Assembly: GCF_030408855.1 (NCBI RefSeq)
Contig: NZ_CP047358.1
Location: forward strand, 2,108,001 to 2,172,000
DNA length: 64,000 nt
Source of the DNA: Corynebacterium glaucum
Lineage (GTDB): Bacteria > Actinomycetota > Actinomycetes > Mycobacteriales > Mycobacteriaceae
Direction of reading: 5' to 3'
The translations under genes and the position numbers were made by a program. Positions 53,680-60,844 of the stretch are shown here, one piece after another. Every line of letters starts with the position of its first letter. Within the stretch, counting starts at the first letter, position 1. The notes beneath the pieces are model-generated. The model did no database searches. It was not told where the DNA came from and worked only from the letters and a program-made list of their open reading frames with translations.

Positions 53680-54213
53680 ATGGCAATCGAGGTCATCATC
53701 GAAATCCCGAAGGGGTCGCGCAACAAGTATGAGGTGGACCACGAAACTGGCCGCATCTTCCTGGACCGCTACCTGTTCACCCCGATGGCCTACCCGCTGG
53801 ACTACGGCTTCATCGAGGACTCCCTGGCTGACGACGGCGACCCGCTGGACGCGCTGGTGATCACGCCGGAGCCGGTGTTCCCGGGCGTGACCGTGATCGC
53901 GCGACCGATCGGCGTGTTCAAGATGACCGATGAGGCCGGCGGCGACGACAAGCTGCTCTGCGTGCTCGACGACGTGCGCTACGAGTCTTTCCAGGACATT
54001 TCCGACATCGACGACTTCACCAAGGACGAGATCGAGCACTTCTTCGTGCACTACAAGGACCTCGAGCCGGGCAAGTCCGTGCAGGGTTCCGGCTGGGGCG
54101 ACCGTGCCGAAGCCGAGTCCATCCTGCAGGCCGCGCTGGATGCGTACAAGCGCGTGGGCGACAACTCCCGCGAAGGCCTCGAAGAAGAGAAGGAAGCCAA
54201 GACCGAGAACTAG
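53680..54213 (+). CDS. ppa: Inorganic pyrophosphatase
   Basis: Ppa hydrolyses pyrophosphate and so drives biosynthesis. The 177 residues start [20 protein letters not shown] with AAAGGAGAG just upstream. They carry the metal-binding signature DGDPLDALV, with [10 protein letters not shown] and [10 protein letters not shown] Glu/Lys-rich tail ([10 protein letters not shown]) is added. It is divergent from dacB. Confidence 0.97.
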   Translation: MAIEVIIEIPKGSRNKYEVDHETGRIFLDRYLFTPMAYPLDYGFIEDSLADDGDPLDALVITPEPVFPGVTVIARPIGVFKMTDEAGGDDKLLCVLDDVRYESFQDISDIDDFTKDEIEHFFVHYKDLEPGKSVQGSGWGDRAEAESILQAALDAYKRVGDNSREGLEEEKEAKTEN

Positions 54214-54245
54214 GTCCTCTCGGTTTTATTCAGGGAGAGGTTGGC

Positions 54246-54545
54246 ATGAAAGAAGTAGAGGTACAGCAGGTCCCCGAAGGGGCACAGCTTATCGACGTCC
54301 GCGAGCCCGACGAGTTCGCCGCCCAGCGAGCCGTCGGCGCGGTGAATGTGCCGCTGAGCGAGTTCATCTCCCGAGTTGGCGAGATTGATCCCGATCAGGA
54401 CGTGTACCTGATCTGCAAATCCGGGGGCCGCTCGGCGCAGGCTGGCGAGTACCTGGAAAACGCGATGGGGTGGGACAACGCGATCAACGTCGCCGGCGGG
54501 ACCACCGCGTGGGTGGAAGCTGGGTTGCCGTCCGAGCAGGGCTAG
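54246..54545 (+). CDS. Single-domain rhodanese-like sulfurtransferase
   Basis: The 99-residue protein starts MKEVEVQQVPEGAQLIDVRE, the typical rhodanese opening. It has DQDVYLICKSGGRSAQA, where the Cys is the persulfide-carrying nucleophile in a CKSGGR loop, and VAGGTTAWVEAGLP at the end. Such cytoplasmic proteins move sulfur or detoxify cyanide. GGGAGAGG precedes the start. It is 32 bases after ppa and probably co-transcribed. The dispersed 11-bp repeat at 54287 encodes the QLIDV segment. Confidence 0.92.
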   Translation: MKEVEVQQVPEGAQLIDVREPDEFAAQRAVGAVNVPLSEFISRVGEIDPDQDVYLICKSGGRSAQAGEYLENAMGWDNAINVAGGTTAWVEAGLPSEQG

Positions 54546-54564
54546 GGCGGCTCGGGCGGCTCGA

Positions 54565-54588
54565 CGCTTCGGCGCTTCGGCGCTTCGG
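54565..54588 (+). repeat. Three tandem copies of CGCTTCGG
   Basis: Exact 8-bp units just after the rhodanese stop codon. A two-copy GGGCGGCTC repeat immediately precedes them. Confidence 0.85.
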
Positions 54589-54601
54589 TACCCCTGAGAC
54601 A

Positions 54602-54690
54602 TAAACCCGGATATCAGCCACAAACCCGGATATCTACACCCCTTTATGTGCGAGCTTCCACACGTAAGGTGTCGTAGATATCCGGGTTTA
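54602..54690. repeat. Repeat cluster around AAACCCGGATATC, including a long inverted repeat
   Basis: TAAACCCGGATATC occurs at 54602-54615. AAACCCGGATATCTAC (54622-54637) is perfectly complementary to GTAGATATCCGGGTTT (54674-54689), and ACC/GGT extend the stem past a 3-base bulge. The 36-base centre also has TGTG/CACA pairing. The whole lies 69 bases upstream of the marR gene. It may be an operator array or a small palindromic element. Confidence 0.8.
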
Positions 54691-54758
54691 GCTTTGCCCG
54701 GCCTATGGCTGTCGCCAAAAGTGGCGCAACCCCATCAATTTCTGGTTACGCTTGAGAC

Positions 54759-55199
54759 ATGGCCCAGTCCGCAGATCTACCTCACTCGCTCACACGGTCG
54801 CCGTCGTTTCAGATCGAACGCGTCCGCCGACATACAAAAGACGAGGTAGAGCGCGCCCTGAGCCAGCACGGTTCGTCGATGCGGGAGTTCTGGATCCTCA
54901 GCTGCGTGATCGATCAGCCCTACTCCCAGACCCAGCTTTCGGAGCTTTTGGCGATCGACGCCTCGGACATGGTTCGCCTTGTCGACTCGCTGGAAAAGCA
55001 CGAGTGGGTGAAGCGCGACCGCGATCCACGGGATCGTCGTCGCCAAATTGTCACCCCAACCAAGAAAGGTATCAAGGCGCACGCCTCGCTTGTCGACGAT
55101 GTCGCCTCGGCCGAAGATCGCGCCTTGGACATGTCGACAACGAAGCAGCTCAAATCGCTAAAGAAGCTTTCCAAGGCGATCCTGGAAGAGGAAAGCTAG
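54759..55199 (+). CDS. MarR family transcriptional regulator
   Basis: The 146-residue protein has the MarR winged helix-turn-helix: YSQTQLSELLAIDASDMVRL, LVDSLEKHEWVKRDRDPRDRR with the Asp-Arg wing tip, and VTPTKKGIKA. Members bind palindromes as dimers and respond to small molecules. A strong inverted repeat upstream (54622-54689) could be its own operator; that is inference. The dispersed 11-bp repeat is at 55088. No obvious target enzyme gene is adjacent. Confidence 0.9.
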   Translation: MAQSADLPHSLTRSPSFQIERVRRHTKDEVERALSQHGSSMREFWILSCVIDQPYSQTQLSELLAIDASDMVRLVDSLEKHEWVKRDRDPRDRRRQIVTPTKKGIKAHASLVDDVASAEDRALDMSTTKQLKSLKKLSKAILEEES

Positions 55200-55314
55200 C
55201 CGCATTCTTTGCGACACGCAATAAAACACCTCGAAGCCTCACGGAGCGGAGCCCGGCAGCGTTAAGCTGATATCTGTTCCCTTCTTTTTTCATTGTCCGT
55301 CGAGGAGTTTTGTC

Positions 55315-55962
55315 ATGAAGCGTTTCCGCGCGGCCAGCATTGCTGCAGCCCTGTCCGCCGCGCTGATCACTGCTCCCATCCCGTTCGCTTCCGCCGAGAC
55401 ACCGAACGCTGAGATAGCGGCTGAAGAGAACAAGAACGCAGCCGAGGACACGAACCCGGAGCTCATCGCCGCCGAGGCCGCGCTTGAGCGAGCTGAAAAG
55501 AAGCTCAATGAGGCGAAGGCCGAGCTGACCAAGATCGAGCAAGACGCCATCGAGGCAAGAAAGGCCGAGTCCGAGGCGCTAAAGAAGGCCACCGGCGATC
55601 AGGCAGGTAAGTTCGAAGCAGCTCGAATCGACAACGAGCACGAGCGGTCAAAGAAGATCCTCGCCGCAATGGAGAAGGTGACGAAAGCCCAGGCCGACTA
55701 CGACCGCGCCGCTGCCGAGGTTGAGCGCGTCAAGGCCGGCCCCTCTAACGACCGCAATGAACGCGAGTCGATTAACCAGCCCCTGGTTACCCAGGTTCCG
55801 AAGAACACTAAGGGCTCCGCAACAAGTTCCTCAGAACTTTCCGGAGTCAACCCGGTAGCCGGTGGTGCTGTCATTGGCCTGGCCATCGGCATAATCGCCG
55901 CAATCTTTAGCCTCGTCGCCGTCACGCTGCCGATGCTGCCCCAGATCGCAGCAGCGTTCTAA
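55315..55962 (+). CDS. Secreted coiled-coil protein with C-terminal membrane segment
   Basis: The 215-residue protein starts MKRFRAASIAAALSAALITA, with a signal cleaved after FASA, and GAGGAG 8 bases upstream of the start. Residues 30-140 are a Glu/Lys/Ala coiled coil (EAALERAEKKLNEAKAEL, KVTKAQADYDRAAAEVER). A short linker leads to a hydrophobic C-terminal helix (GGAVIGLAIGIIAAIFSLVA) ending LPQIAAAF. There is no sortase motif. The C terminus is of the same kind as in the proteins at 30374, 56042 and 60845. It is followed 80 bases later by the PKEDT-repeat gene. Function unknown. Confidence 0.75.
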   Translation: MKRFRAASIAAALSAALITAPIPFASAETPNAEIAAEENKNAAEDTNPELIAAEAALERAEKKLNEAKAELTKIEQDAIEARKAESEALKKATGDQAGKFEAARIDNEHERSKKILAAMEKVTKAQADYDRAAAEVERVKAGPSNDRNERESINQPLVTQVPKNTKGSATSSSELSGVNPVAGGAVIGLAIGIIAAIFSLVAVTLPMLPQIAAAF

Positions 55963-55971
55963 CCCAAAGCT

Positions 55972-55991
55972 TGGGTAACTCCGGTTACCCA
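55972..55991 (+). terminator. Hairpin after the coiled-coil protein gene
   Basis: TGGGTAAC-TCCG-GTTACCCA, an 8-bp perfect stem 9 bases after the stop codon. No T-run follows, so it may only reduce read-through into the next gene or protect the mRNA end. Confidence 0.45.
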
Positions 55992-56041
55992 GTTCCAACT
56001 GAATAGCTCTATTTGTTTCCAACTCTCTGGAGGAGTTTCCC

Positions 56042-56638
56042 ATGACCCGTTCCCGCATCCGCACCGCTGGCGTTGCCGCCGCAGTCGCAACCTCTCTGAT
56101 CGTCGCTCCGAACGCATTCGCCGAGGATAATGCGACTACCGCTGCGGAGACCGTTGACGCACAAAACGTTGAGCAGCAGACCCCGAAGGAGGACACTCCG
56201 AAGGAGGACACTCCGAAGGAGGACACTCCGAAGGAGGACACTCCGAAGGAGGACACTCCGAAGGAGGACACTCCGAAGGAGGACACTCCGAAGGAGGACA
56301 CTCCGAAGGAGGACACTCCGAAGGAGGACACTCCGAAGGAGGACACTCCGAAGGAGGACACTCCGAAGGAGGACACTCCGAAGGAGGACACTCCGAAGGA
56401 GGACACTCCGAAGGAGGACACTCCGAAGGAGGAGGAGAAGGAGCCGAAGGGCGACCGGTCTTCAAACAACACCATCCAGTCTTCCAAGGAGGGTGACAAG
56501 ACCGCCAAGGGTTCGAGCGAAGATGGCTCCCTTTCCCCGGGTGCTATCGCAGGTATCGTCATCGGCGTTCTCGCAGCGATCGCTGGCGCAGCAGCTTTCG
56601 CCCTGCCGCAGATCCAGCAGTTCCTGCCGAAGTTCTAA
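56042..56638 (+). CDS. Secreted PKEDT-repeat surface protein
   Basis: The 198-residue protein starts MTRSRIRTAGVAAAVATSLI with a signal cleaved after NAFA, and GGAGGAG precedes it. Residues 48-127 are sixteen perfect PKEDT repeats, an extended charged stalk. A Lys/Ser/Asp linker then leads to a hydrophobic helix ending PQIQQFLPKF. The end is nearly identical to that of the protein at 30374, although the rest is unrelated. There is no LPXTG. The stalk-plus-anchor design suggests exposure on the cell surface. The repeats are identical at the DNA level, so length variation by slippage is expected. Confidence 0.8.
   Translation: MTRSRIRTAGVAAAVATSLIVAPNAFAEDNATTAAETVDAQNVEQQTPKEDTPKEDTPKEDTPKEDTPKEDTPKEDTPKEDTPKEDTPKEDTPKEDTPKEDTPKEDTPKEDTPKEDTPKEDTPKEDTPKEEEKEPKGDRSSNNTIQSSKEGDKTAKGSSEDGSLSPGAIAGIVIGVLAAIAGAAAFALPQIQQFLPKF
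56183..56422 (+). repeat. Sixteen perfect copies of a 15-bp tandem repeat
   Basis: Unit CCGAAGGAGGACACT encodes PKEDT. All 16 units appear identical, and 15 bp keeps the reading frame, so copy number can change without frameshift. Confidence 0.97.
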
Positions 56639-56675
56639 TTCGGTAGCAAATCGGGCGCCATAGGTGCCACCACTT

Positions 56676-56710
56676 GAAGCCGTCTGCTCGCTTGAGCGGG
56701 CGGCTTCTTT
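56676..56710 (+). terminator. Intrinsic terminator of the PKEDT gene
   Basis: GAAGCCG and CGGCTTC form a 7-bp base, continued by CTGCTC / GAGCGG, with TTT after the stem. It lies 38 bases past the stop codon. Confidence 0.88.
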
Positions 56711-57033
56711 CATGCTTGCCCAGGGACCACCCCCACCCCCAACCCCTTCCACACGGCTCTGTAGGAACTTACTGAGACGCGCGCTTGTGTCGGCATTGGC
56801 TTAGGTCTCGATCGAGCAGTCGTAAATTTTTACAGTCGCCAAGATCTCGTGGCGAAGAGGGCTTGTGGCGGTGGGGGCATTCGCCGGCAAGGGCAGAGAG
56901 GCCGGAGAGGGCGAGGCTGGCCGCGTGGCCACGCACCCCAGTCAAACACCCACCCACATTGCTGGGCGATAATAAACCGTTGGTTCAAACCAACAAATTG
57001 GATGATCGCGCCAGGTTAGTTAGCCTTATTGCC
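56711..57033 (+). other. Intergenic region upstream of the Pls/PosA gene
   Basis: Open in the frame of the downstream gene but with no signal of coding: unlike the adenylation domain it has no family match. The only clear element is the palindrome at 56979-56994. The true start is taken at 57034. Confidence 0.6.
56968..56994 (+). promoter_or_regulatory. -10-like element with adjacent 16-bp palindromic operator
   Basis: GATAAT (56968-56973) is followed by the perfect palindrome GTTGGTT-CA-AACCAAC (56979-56994), positioned at the expected transcription start about 40-55 bases before the Pls/PosA start codon. No good -35 is seen, so an activator or weak promoter is possible; a TetR-like repressor site is the simplest reading. 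Confidence 0.5.
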
Positions 57034-60000
57034 ATGACAATCCAGGGCAGCCACGACGAGCACCTGCTGCGCGCGCACCTCGCGCCGCCACCGCGCACCC
57101 TCGTGGACATCATCCGCGCCACTGCGGAGGAGCACCCCGAGGCCGCCGCAATCGACGACGGTGAAGTGCTCACCTACGCCGAGCTCATCGCAGAAGTCGA
57201 GGCACTCGCCGCCGACCTGCACGCGCATGGTCTCGACCACGGCGGGCGCGTCGGCATCCGCATGACCTCCGGCTCGAAGGACCTCTACCTGGCCATCCTG
57301 GCCACGATGTTCGCCGGCTGCGCCTACGTGCCGGTCGACGCCGACGACCCGGACGAGCGCGCGGAGCTGGTCTTCGGCGAGGCCAAGATTGACGCGGTCT
57401 GGACGGATGAGGGGTTTCGCGTGCTGCGGGGCTCGAAGGCGGTGCAAGGAGGCGTCGATAAGCAAGTAAGCCCTGACGATGACTGCTGGATTATTTTCAC
57501 CTCCGGCTCGACCGGAACGCCGAAGGGTGTGGCGGTGACTCACCGCTCGGCCGCGGCTTTCGTGGACGCTGAGGCGCGGCTGTTCTGCCAGGCGGAACCG
57601 CTCGGGCCCGATGACCGGGTGCTGGCGGGCCTGTCGGTGGCCTTCGACGCGAGCTGCGAGGAAATGTGGCTGGCGTGGCGCCACGGTGCATGCCTGGTGC
57701 CCGCTCCGCGCGCGCTCGTGCGCTCCGGCCAGGACTTGGGCCCGTGGCTGATCCGCCGCGACATCACCGTCGTTTCCACCGTGCCCACGCTCGCGGGCCT
57801 GTGGCCTGCGGAAGCGCTTGACAACGTGCGCTTGCTCATCGTCGGCGGCGAGGCCTGCTCGCAGGAGCTCACCGATCGCTTGGCGACGGGGCGCGAAATG
57901 TGGAACACGTATGGGCCCACAGAGGCGACCGTGGTGGCTTCCGCGCAAAAACTCATTCCCGGCGAGCCGGTGACCATCGGTTGGGCGCTTGACGGCTGGG
58001 ACCTCAAAGTCGCCGACGACGGTGAGTTGGTCATCGGCGGCGTTGGCCTCGCGCGCTACCTCGACCCTGCGAAGGACGCGGAGAAGTACGCGCCGATGGG
58101 CGATTGGCCGCGCGCCTACCGCACCGGCGACCACGTGAAAATTGCCGACAATGGCTTGGCGTTTATCGGCCGCGCCGACGACCAGGTGAAGATCGGCGGC
58201 CGCCGAATCGAGCTCGGCGAGGTAGAGGCGCACGTCGCGGGCCTGGACGGGGTCTACAACTCCGCCGTCTCCACGCAGACGCTGCCCAGCGGCGACAAGG
58301 TGCTGGTGGGCTACCTCTCCCCCGACCCGGGTGTCACCCTCGACGTCATCGCGATGCGTGAGGCACTCGCAGAAGTCATGCCGGCCGCGCTCGTCCCGCG
58401 CCTGCATGTGATGGACGAGCTGCCCGTGCGCACCTCCGGCAAGGTCGACAAAAAGGCCCTCCCCTGGCCGCTGCCCGCCGAGGTCAGCGCCGTCGGTCTC
58501 ACCGAAACCGAAGCATGGGTGGCGCAGACCTTCGTCGATGTCCTCGGCATGGACGTCGCCAGCCGCGACGACGACTTCTTCGCACTCGGCGGCACGTCGC
58601 TTGCCGCCGCGACCCTGGTCGCGCGCCTGCGCGAGCGCGTCCCCACCATCGCCGTGCGCGACCTCTACGACCACCCTCGACTCGGGGCTTTAGCATCGCT
58701 TACCGACGACTCCTTGGGCACGACCCACACGCTCCGCGACCGCGCTGTCACCCCGGTTGGCGCAACTACGCGTCTTGCCCAGACTCTGCTCATGGTGCCG
58801 GTGATGACGCTGCGTGCCGCCACAGCAGTGACGTGGGTGCTCCTGGCCGCGCAGCTACTAGGCGTGCTGGCGCTGTCGTGGTCCGGACTGGTGCTCGCGT
58901 TTGTGGTGTTCTGCACCCCACTCGGCCGCGTGCCTGTCGGCGCGCTTGGCGCGCGGGTAATCCGCGGCCGCATCGAGGCGGGCGTGTACCCGCGCGGCGG
59001 TGCAGTGCACGTGCGTCTCTGGGCTGCGGAACGCTGGCTCGCCGCCTCCGGCGCGACGAATATCTCTGCGGCGTGGCTGGTCAAGCCGCTTGCGCGCATG
59101 CTGGGCGCCCGCATCGGCCGCGGCGTGGACTTTCAGACGTTGCCGCCGGTCACCGGTCTACTCACGGTTGGCAGCGGTGCGGCGATCGAGCCGGGCGTCG
59201 ACCTGTCGGGCCACTGGCTCGACGGCGATGAACTGCACGTCGGAGCGGTGACAATCGGCGATGACGCTCGCATCGGTGCCCGCTCGACCCTGATGCCGGG
59301 TACCGAGATCCGCCAGGATGCGCACGTTGAGGCTGGGTCCACCGTCACCGGCGACAAACCCGTGAAGAAGGGCGCGCGTTGGGCGGGCTCGCCCGCGAAG
59401 AAGGTCGGCCGCTCGAAGCTGCGCTTCCCTGACGAGCGGCCGCCGCGCGGCATCGTCTGGGCAGCGGCGTATGCGCTGACGTCGCTGGCGCTCGCTGGCC
59501 TACCCGTTGCAGCTGCGGCCGCGGGTATTGCAGTGGTGTGGGCACTCGCGCCGTCAATTGGCTGGGCGGTGGTCCTCTCCCCGCTCGGCGGCCTGGTTTA
59601 CCAGGGCGTCGGCATGGGCCTGACCTGGCTGGGGGTGCGAATTGCGCAGCTGAGCATCAAACCCGGCATCGCCCCGGTGCGTTCCCGCCACGGGCTTGCG
59701 CTGTGGACCGTCGTGCGCCTGATGGATGATGCCCGCACCCGCTTCTTCCCCGTCTACGCTGCACTGCTTACCCCGGTGTGGCTGCGCACGCTCGGCGCGC
59801 ACATCGGCAACGACGCCGAGGTGTCCACCGCTGTCATGGTGCCCACGCTCACCGAGGTTCGCGACGGGGCATTTCTTGCCGACGACACGCTTGCCGGCGG
59901 CTACGAACTCGGCGGCGGCTGGATCCGCAGCGCCCAAACGACTGTGGGTCGACGCGCGTTCGTAGGTAACTCCGGCATGGTCGCCCCAGGGCGCAAGCTG

Positions 60001-60810
60001 GCTAAGCAGTCCCTGGTCGCGGTGCTCTCTGCCAGCCCGAAGAAATCGAAAGCGGGATCTAACTGGTGGGGATCGCCGCCGGAGCGAATGCGCCGCGTCG
60101 AGGTCGAGGCGGGAAGTGAATCTGTGACGTACGCGCCGTCGACAAGCATGAAGCTCCGGCGGGGCTTTGTGGAAACCCTGCGGCTGCTCGCACCCATGGC
60201 GCATGCGTGGCTGGCTGCACTGTTCGCGGTGGTCGTTGTGGGTTTGACGCCGGTGCTGGGCTGGTGGGTGTACCTGGCTGGTGGGCTGGTGTGGATGTAT
60301 ATCGGCGCACTCGCGGTGCTGGTTGCTGTGGCGACGAAGTGGCTGCTGGTGGGCACGCACCGGGCGGGCGAGCACCCGCTGTACTCGTGGTTTGTGTGGC
60401 TCAACGAGCTGCAGGACCAGTTCATTGAGCTGGTGGCCGCGCCGTGGTTCTTCAACTGGGCGCCGGGCACCGGCGAGATGTCTCTGGTGCTGCGGCTGCT
60501 CGGGGTGGATATCGGGCGTGGCGCTTGGGTGGAGTCGTACTGGTTCCCCGAGACAGACCTGTGCCGCGTGGGCGACGGCGCATCGGTGGGGCGCGGCACG
60601 GTGGTGCAGACGCACCTGTTCCAGGACCGCGTGATGTCGCTGGATGCCGTGGTGGTGGAGGCCGGCGCGTCGGTGGGGCCGCACTCGGTGGTGCTGCCCG
60701 GTGCGGTGATCGGCGCGGACGCGTCGGTTGGCCCGGGTTCGCTGGTGATGCGCGGCGACGTGCTCAGCGAGCGCACCGTCTGGCAGGGCAACCCGGTCGA
60801 GCCGCGGTAG
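57034..60810 (+). CDS. Pls/PosA-type synthetase: adenylation, carrier and membrane-embedded terminal domain
   Basis: The 1258-residue protein starts MTIQGSHDEHLLRAHL. Residues 20-510 form an adenylation domain: A3 IIFTSGSTGTPKG, TYGPTEATVV, YRTGDHVKIADNGLAFIGR and A10 RTSGKVDKKALPW. A carrier domain near 560-630 has the phosphopantetheine Ser in ALGGTSLAAA. The rest alternates groups of membrane helices with hexapeptide-repeat-like segments (VTIGDDARIGARSTLMPGTE, VVEAGASVGPHSVVLPGAVI). This is the layout of Pls/PosA-family synthetases, whose relatives make poly-basic amino acids such as epsilon-poly-lysine. There is no condensation domain, as in that family. The product here is unknown. An upstream frame extension of 83 codons is not used. 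Confidence 0.88.
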   Translation: MTIQGSHDEHLLRAHLAPPPRTLVDIIRATAEEHPEAAAIDDGEVLTYAELIAEVEALAADLHAHGLDHGGRVGIRMTSGSKDLYLAILATMFAGCAYVPVDADDPDERAELVFGEAKIDAVWTDEGFRVLRGSKAVQGGVDKQVSPDDDCWIIFTSGSTGTPKGVAVTHRSAAAFVDAEARLFCQAEPLGPDDRVLAGLSVAFDASCEEMWLAWRHGACLVPAPRALVRSGQDLGPWLIRRDITVVSTVPTLAGLWPAEALDNVRLLIVGGEACSQELTDRLATGREMWNTYGPTEATVVASAQKLIPGEPVTIGWALDGWDLKVADDGELVIGGVGLARYLDPAKDAEKYAPMGDWPRAYRTGDHVKIADNGLAFIGRADDQVKIGGRRIELGEVEAHVAGLDGVYNSAVSTQTLPSGDKVLVGYLSPDPGVTLDVIAMREALAEVMPAALVPRLHVMDELPVRTSGKVDKKALPWPLPAEVSAVGLTETEAWVAQTFVDVLGMDVASRDDDFFALGGTSLAAATLVARLRERVPTIAVRDLYDHPRLGALASLTDDSLGTTHTLRDRAVTPVGATTRLAQTLLMVPVMTLRAATAVTWVLLAAQLLGVLALSWSGLVLAFVVFCTPLGRVPVGALGARVIRGRIEAGVYPRGGAVHVRLWAAERWLAASGATNISAAWLVKPLARMLGARIGRGVDFQTLPPVTGLLTVGSGAAIEPGVDLSGHWLDGDELHVGAVTIGDDARIGARSTLMPGTEIRQDAHVEAGSTVTGDKPVKKGARWAGSPAKKVGRSKLRFPDERPPRGIVWAAAYALTSLALAGLPVAAAAAGIAVVWALAPSIGWAVVLSPLGGLVYQGVGMGLTWLGVRIAQLSIKPGIAPVRSRHGLALWTVVRLMDDARTRFFPVYAALLTPVWLRTLGAHIGNDAEVSTAVMVPTLTEVRDGAFLADDTLAGGYELGGGWIRSAQTTVGRRAFVGNSGMVAPGRKLAKQSLVAVLSASPKKSKAGSNWWGSPPERMRRVEVEAGSESVTYAPSTSMKLRRGFVETLRLLAPMAHAWLAALFAVVVVGLTPVLGWWVYLAGGLVWMYIGALAVLVAVATKWLLVGTHRAGEHPLYSWFVWLNELQDQFIELVAAPWFFNWAPGTGEMSLVLRLLGVDIGRGAWVESYWFPETDLCRVGDGASVGRGTVVQTHLFQDRVMSLDAVVVEAGASVGPHSVVLPGAVIGADASVGPGSLVMRGDVLSERTVWQGNPVEPR

Positions 60811-60844
60811 CGGCTAGTTGCGGCCCGGCGCGGGCAGTGTTTGG

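Noticed and set aside
56130..56663. Arg/Thr/Leu-rich repeat protein in another frame of the PKEDT gene
   Set aside because: Product of the same 15-bp repeat in another frame; lacks signal and anchor.
56785..57033. 83-codon N-terminal extension of the Pls/PosA gene
   Set aside because: No similarity to the family and contains a palindromic operator and -10-like sequence; the ATG at 57034 is at the usual place.
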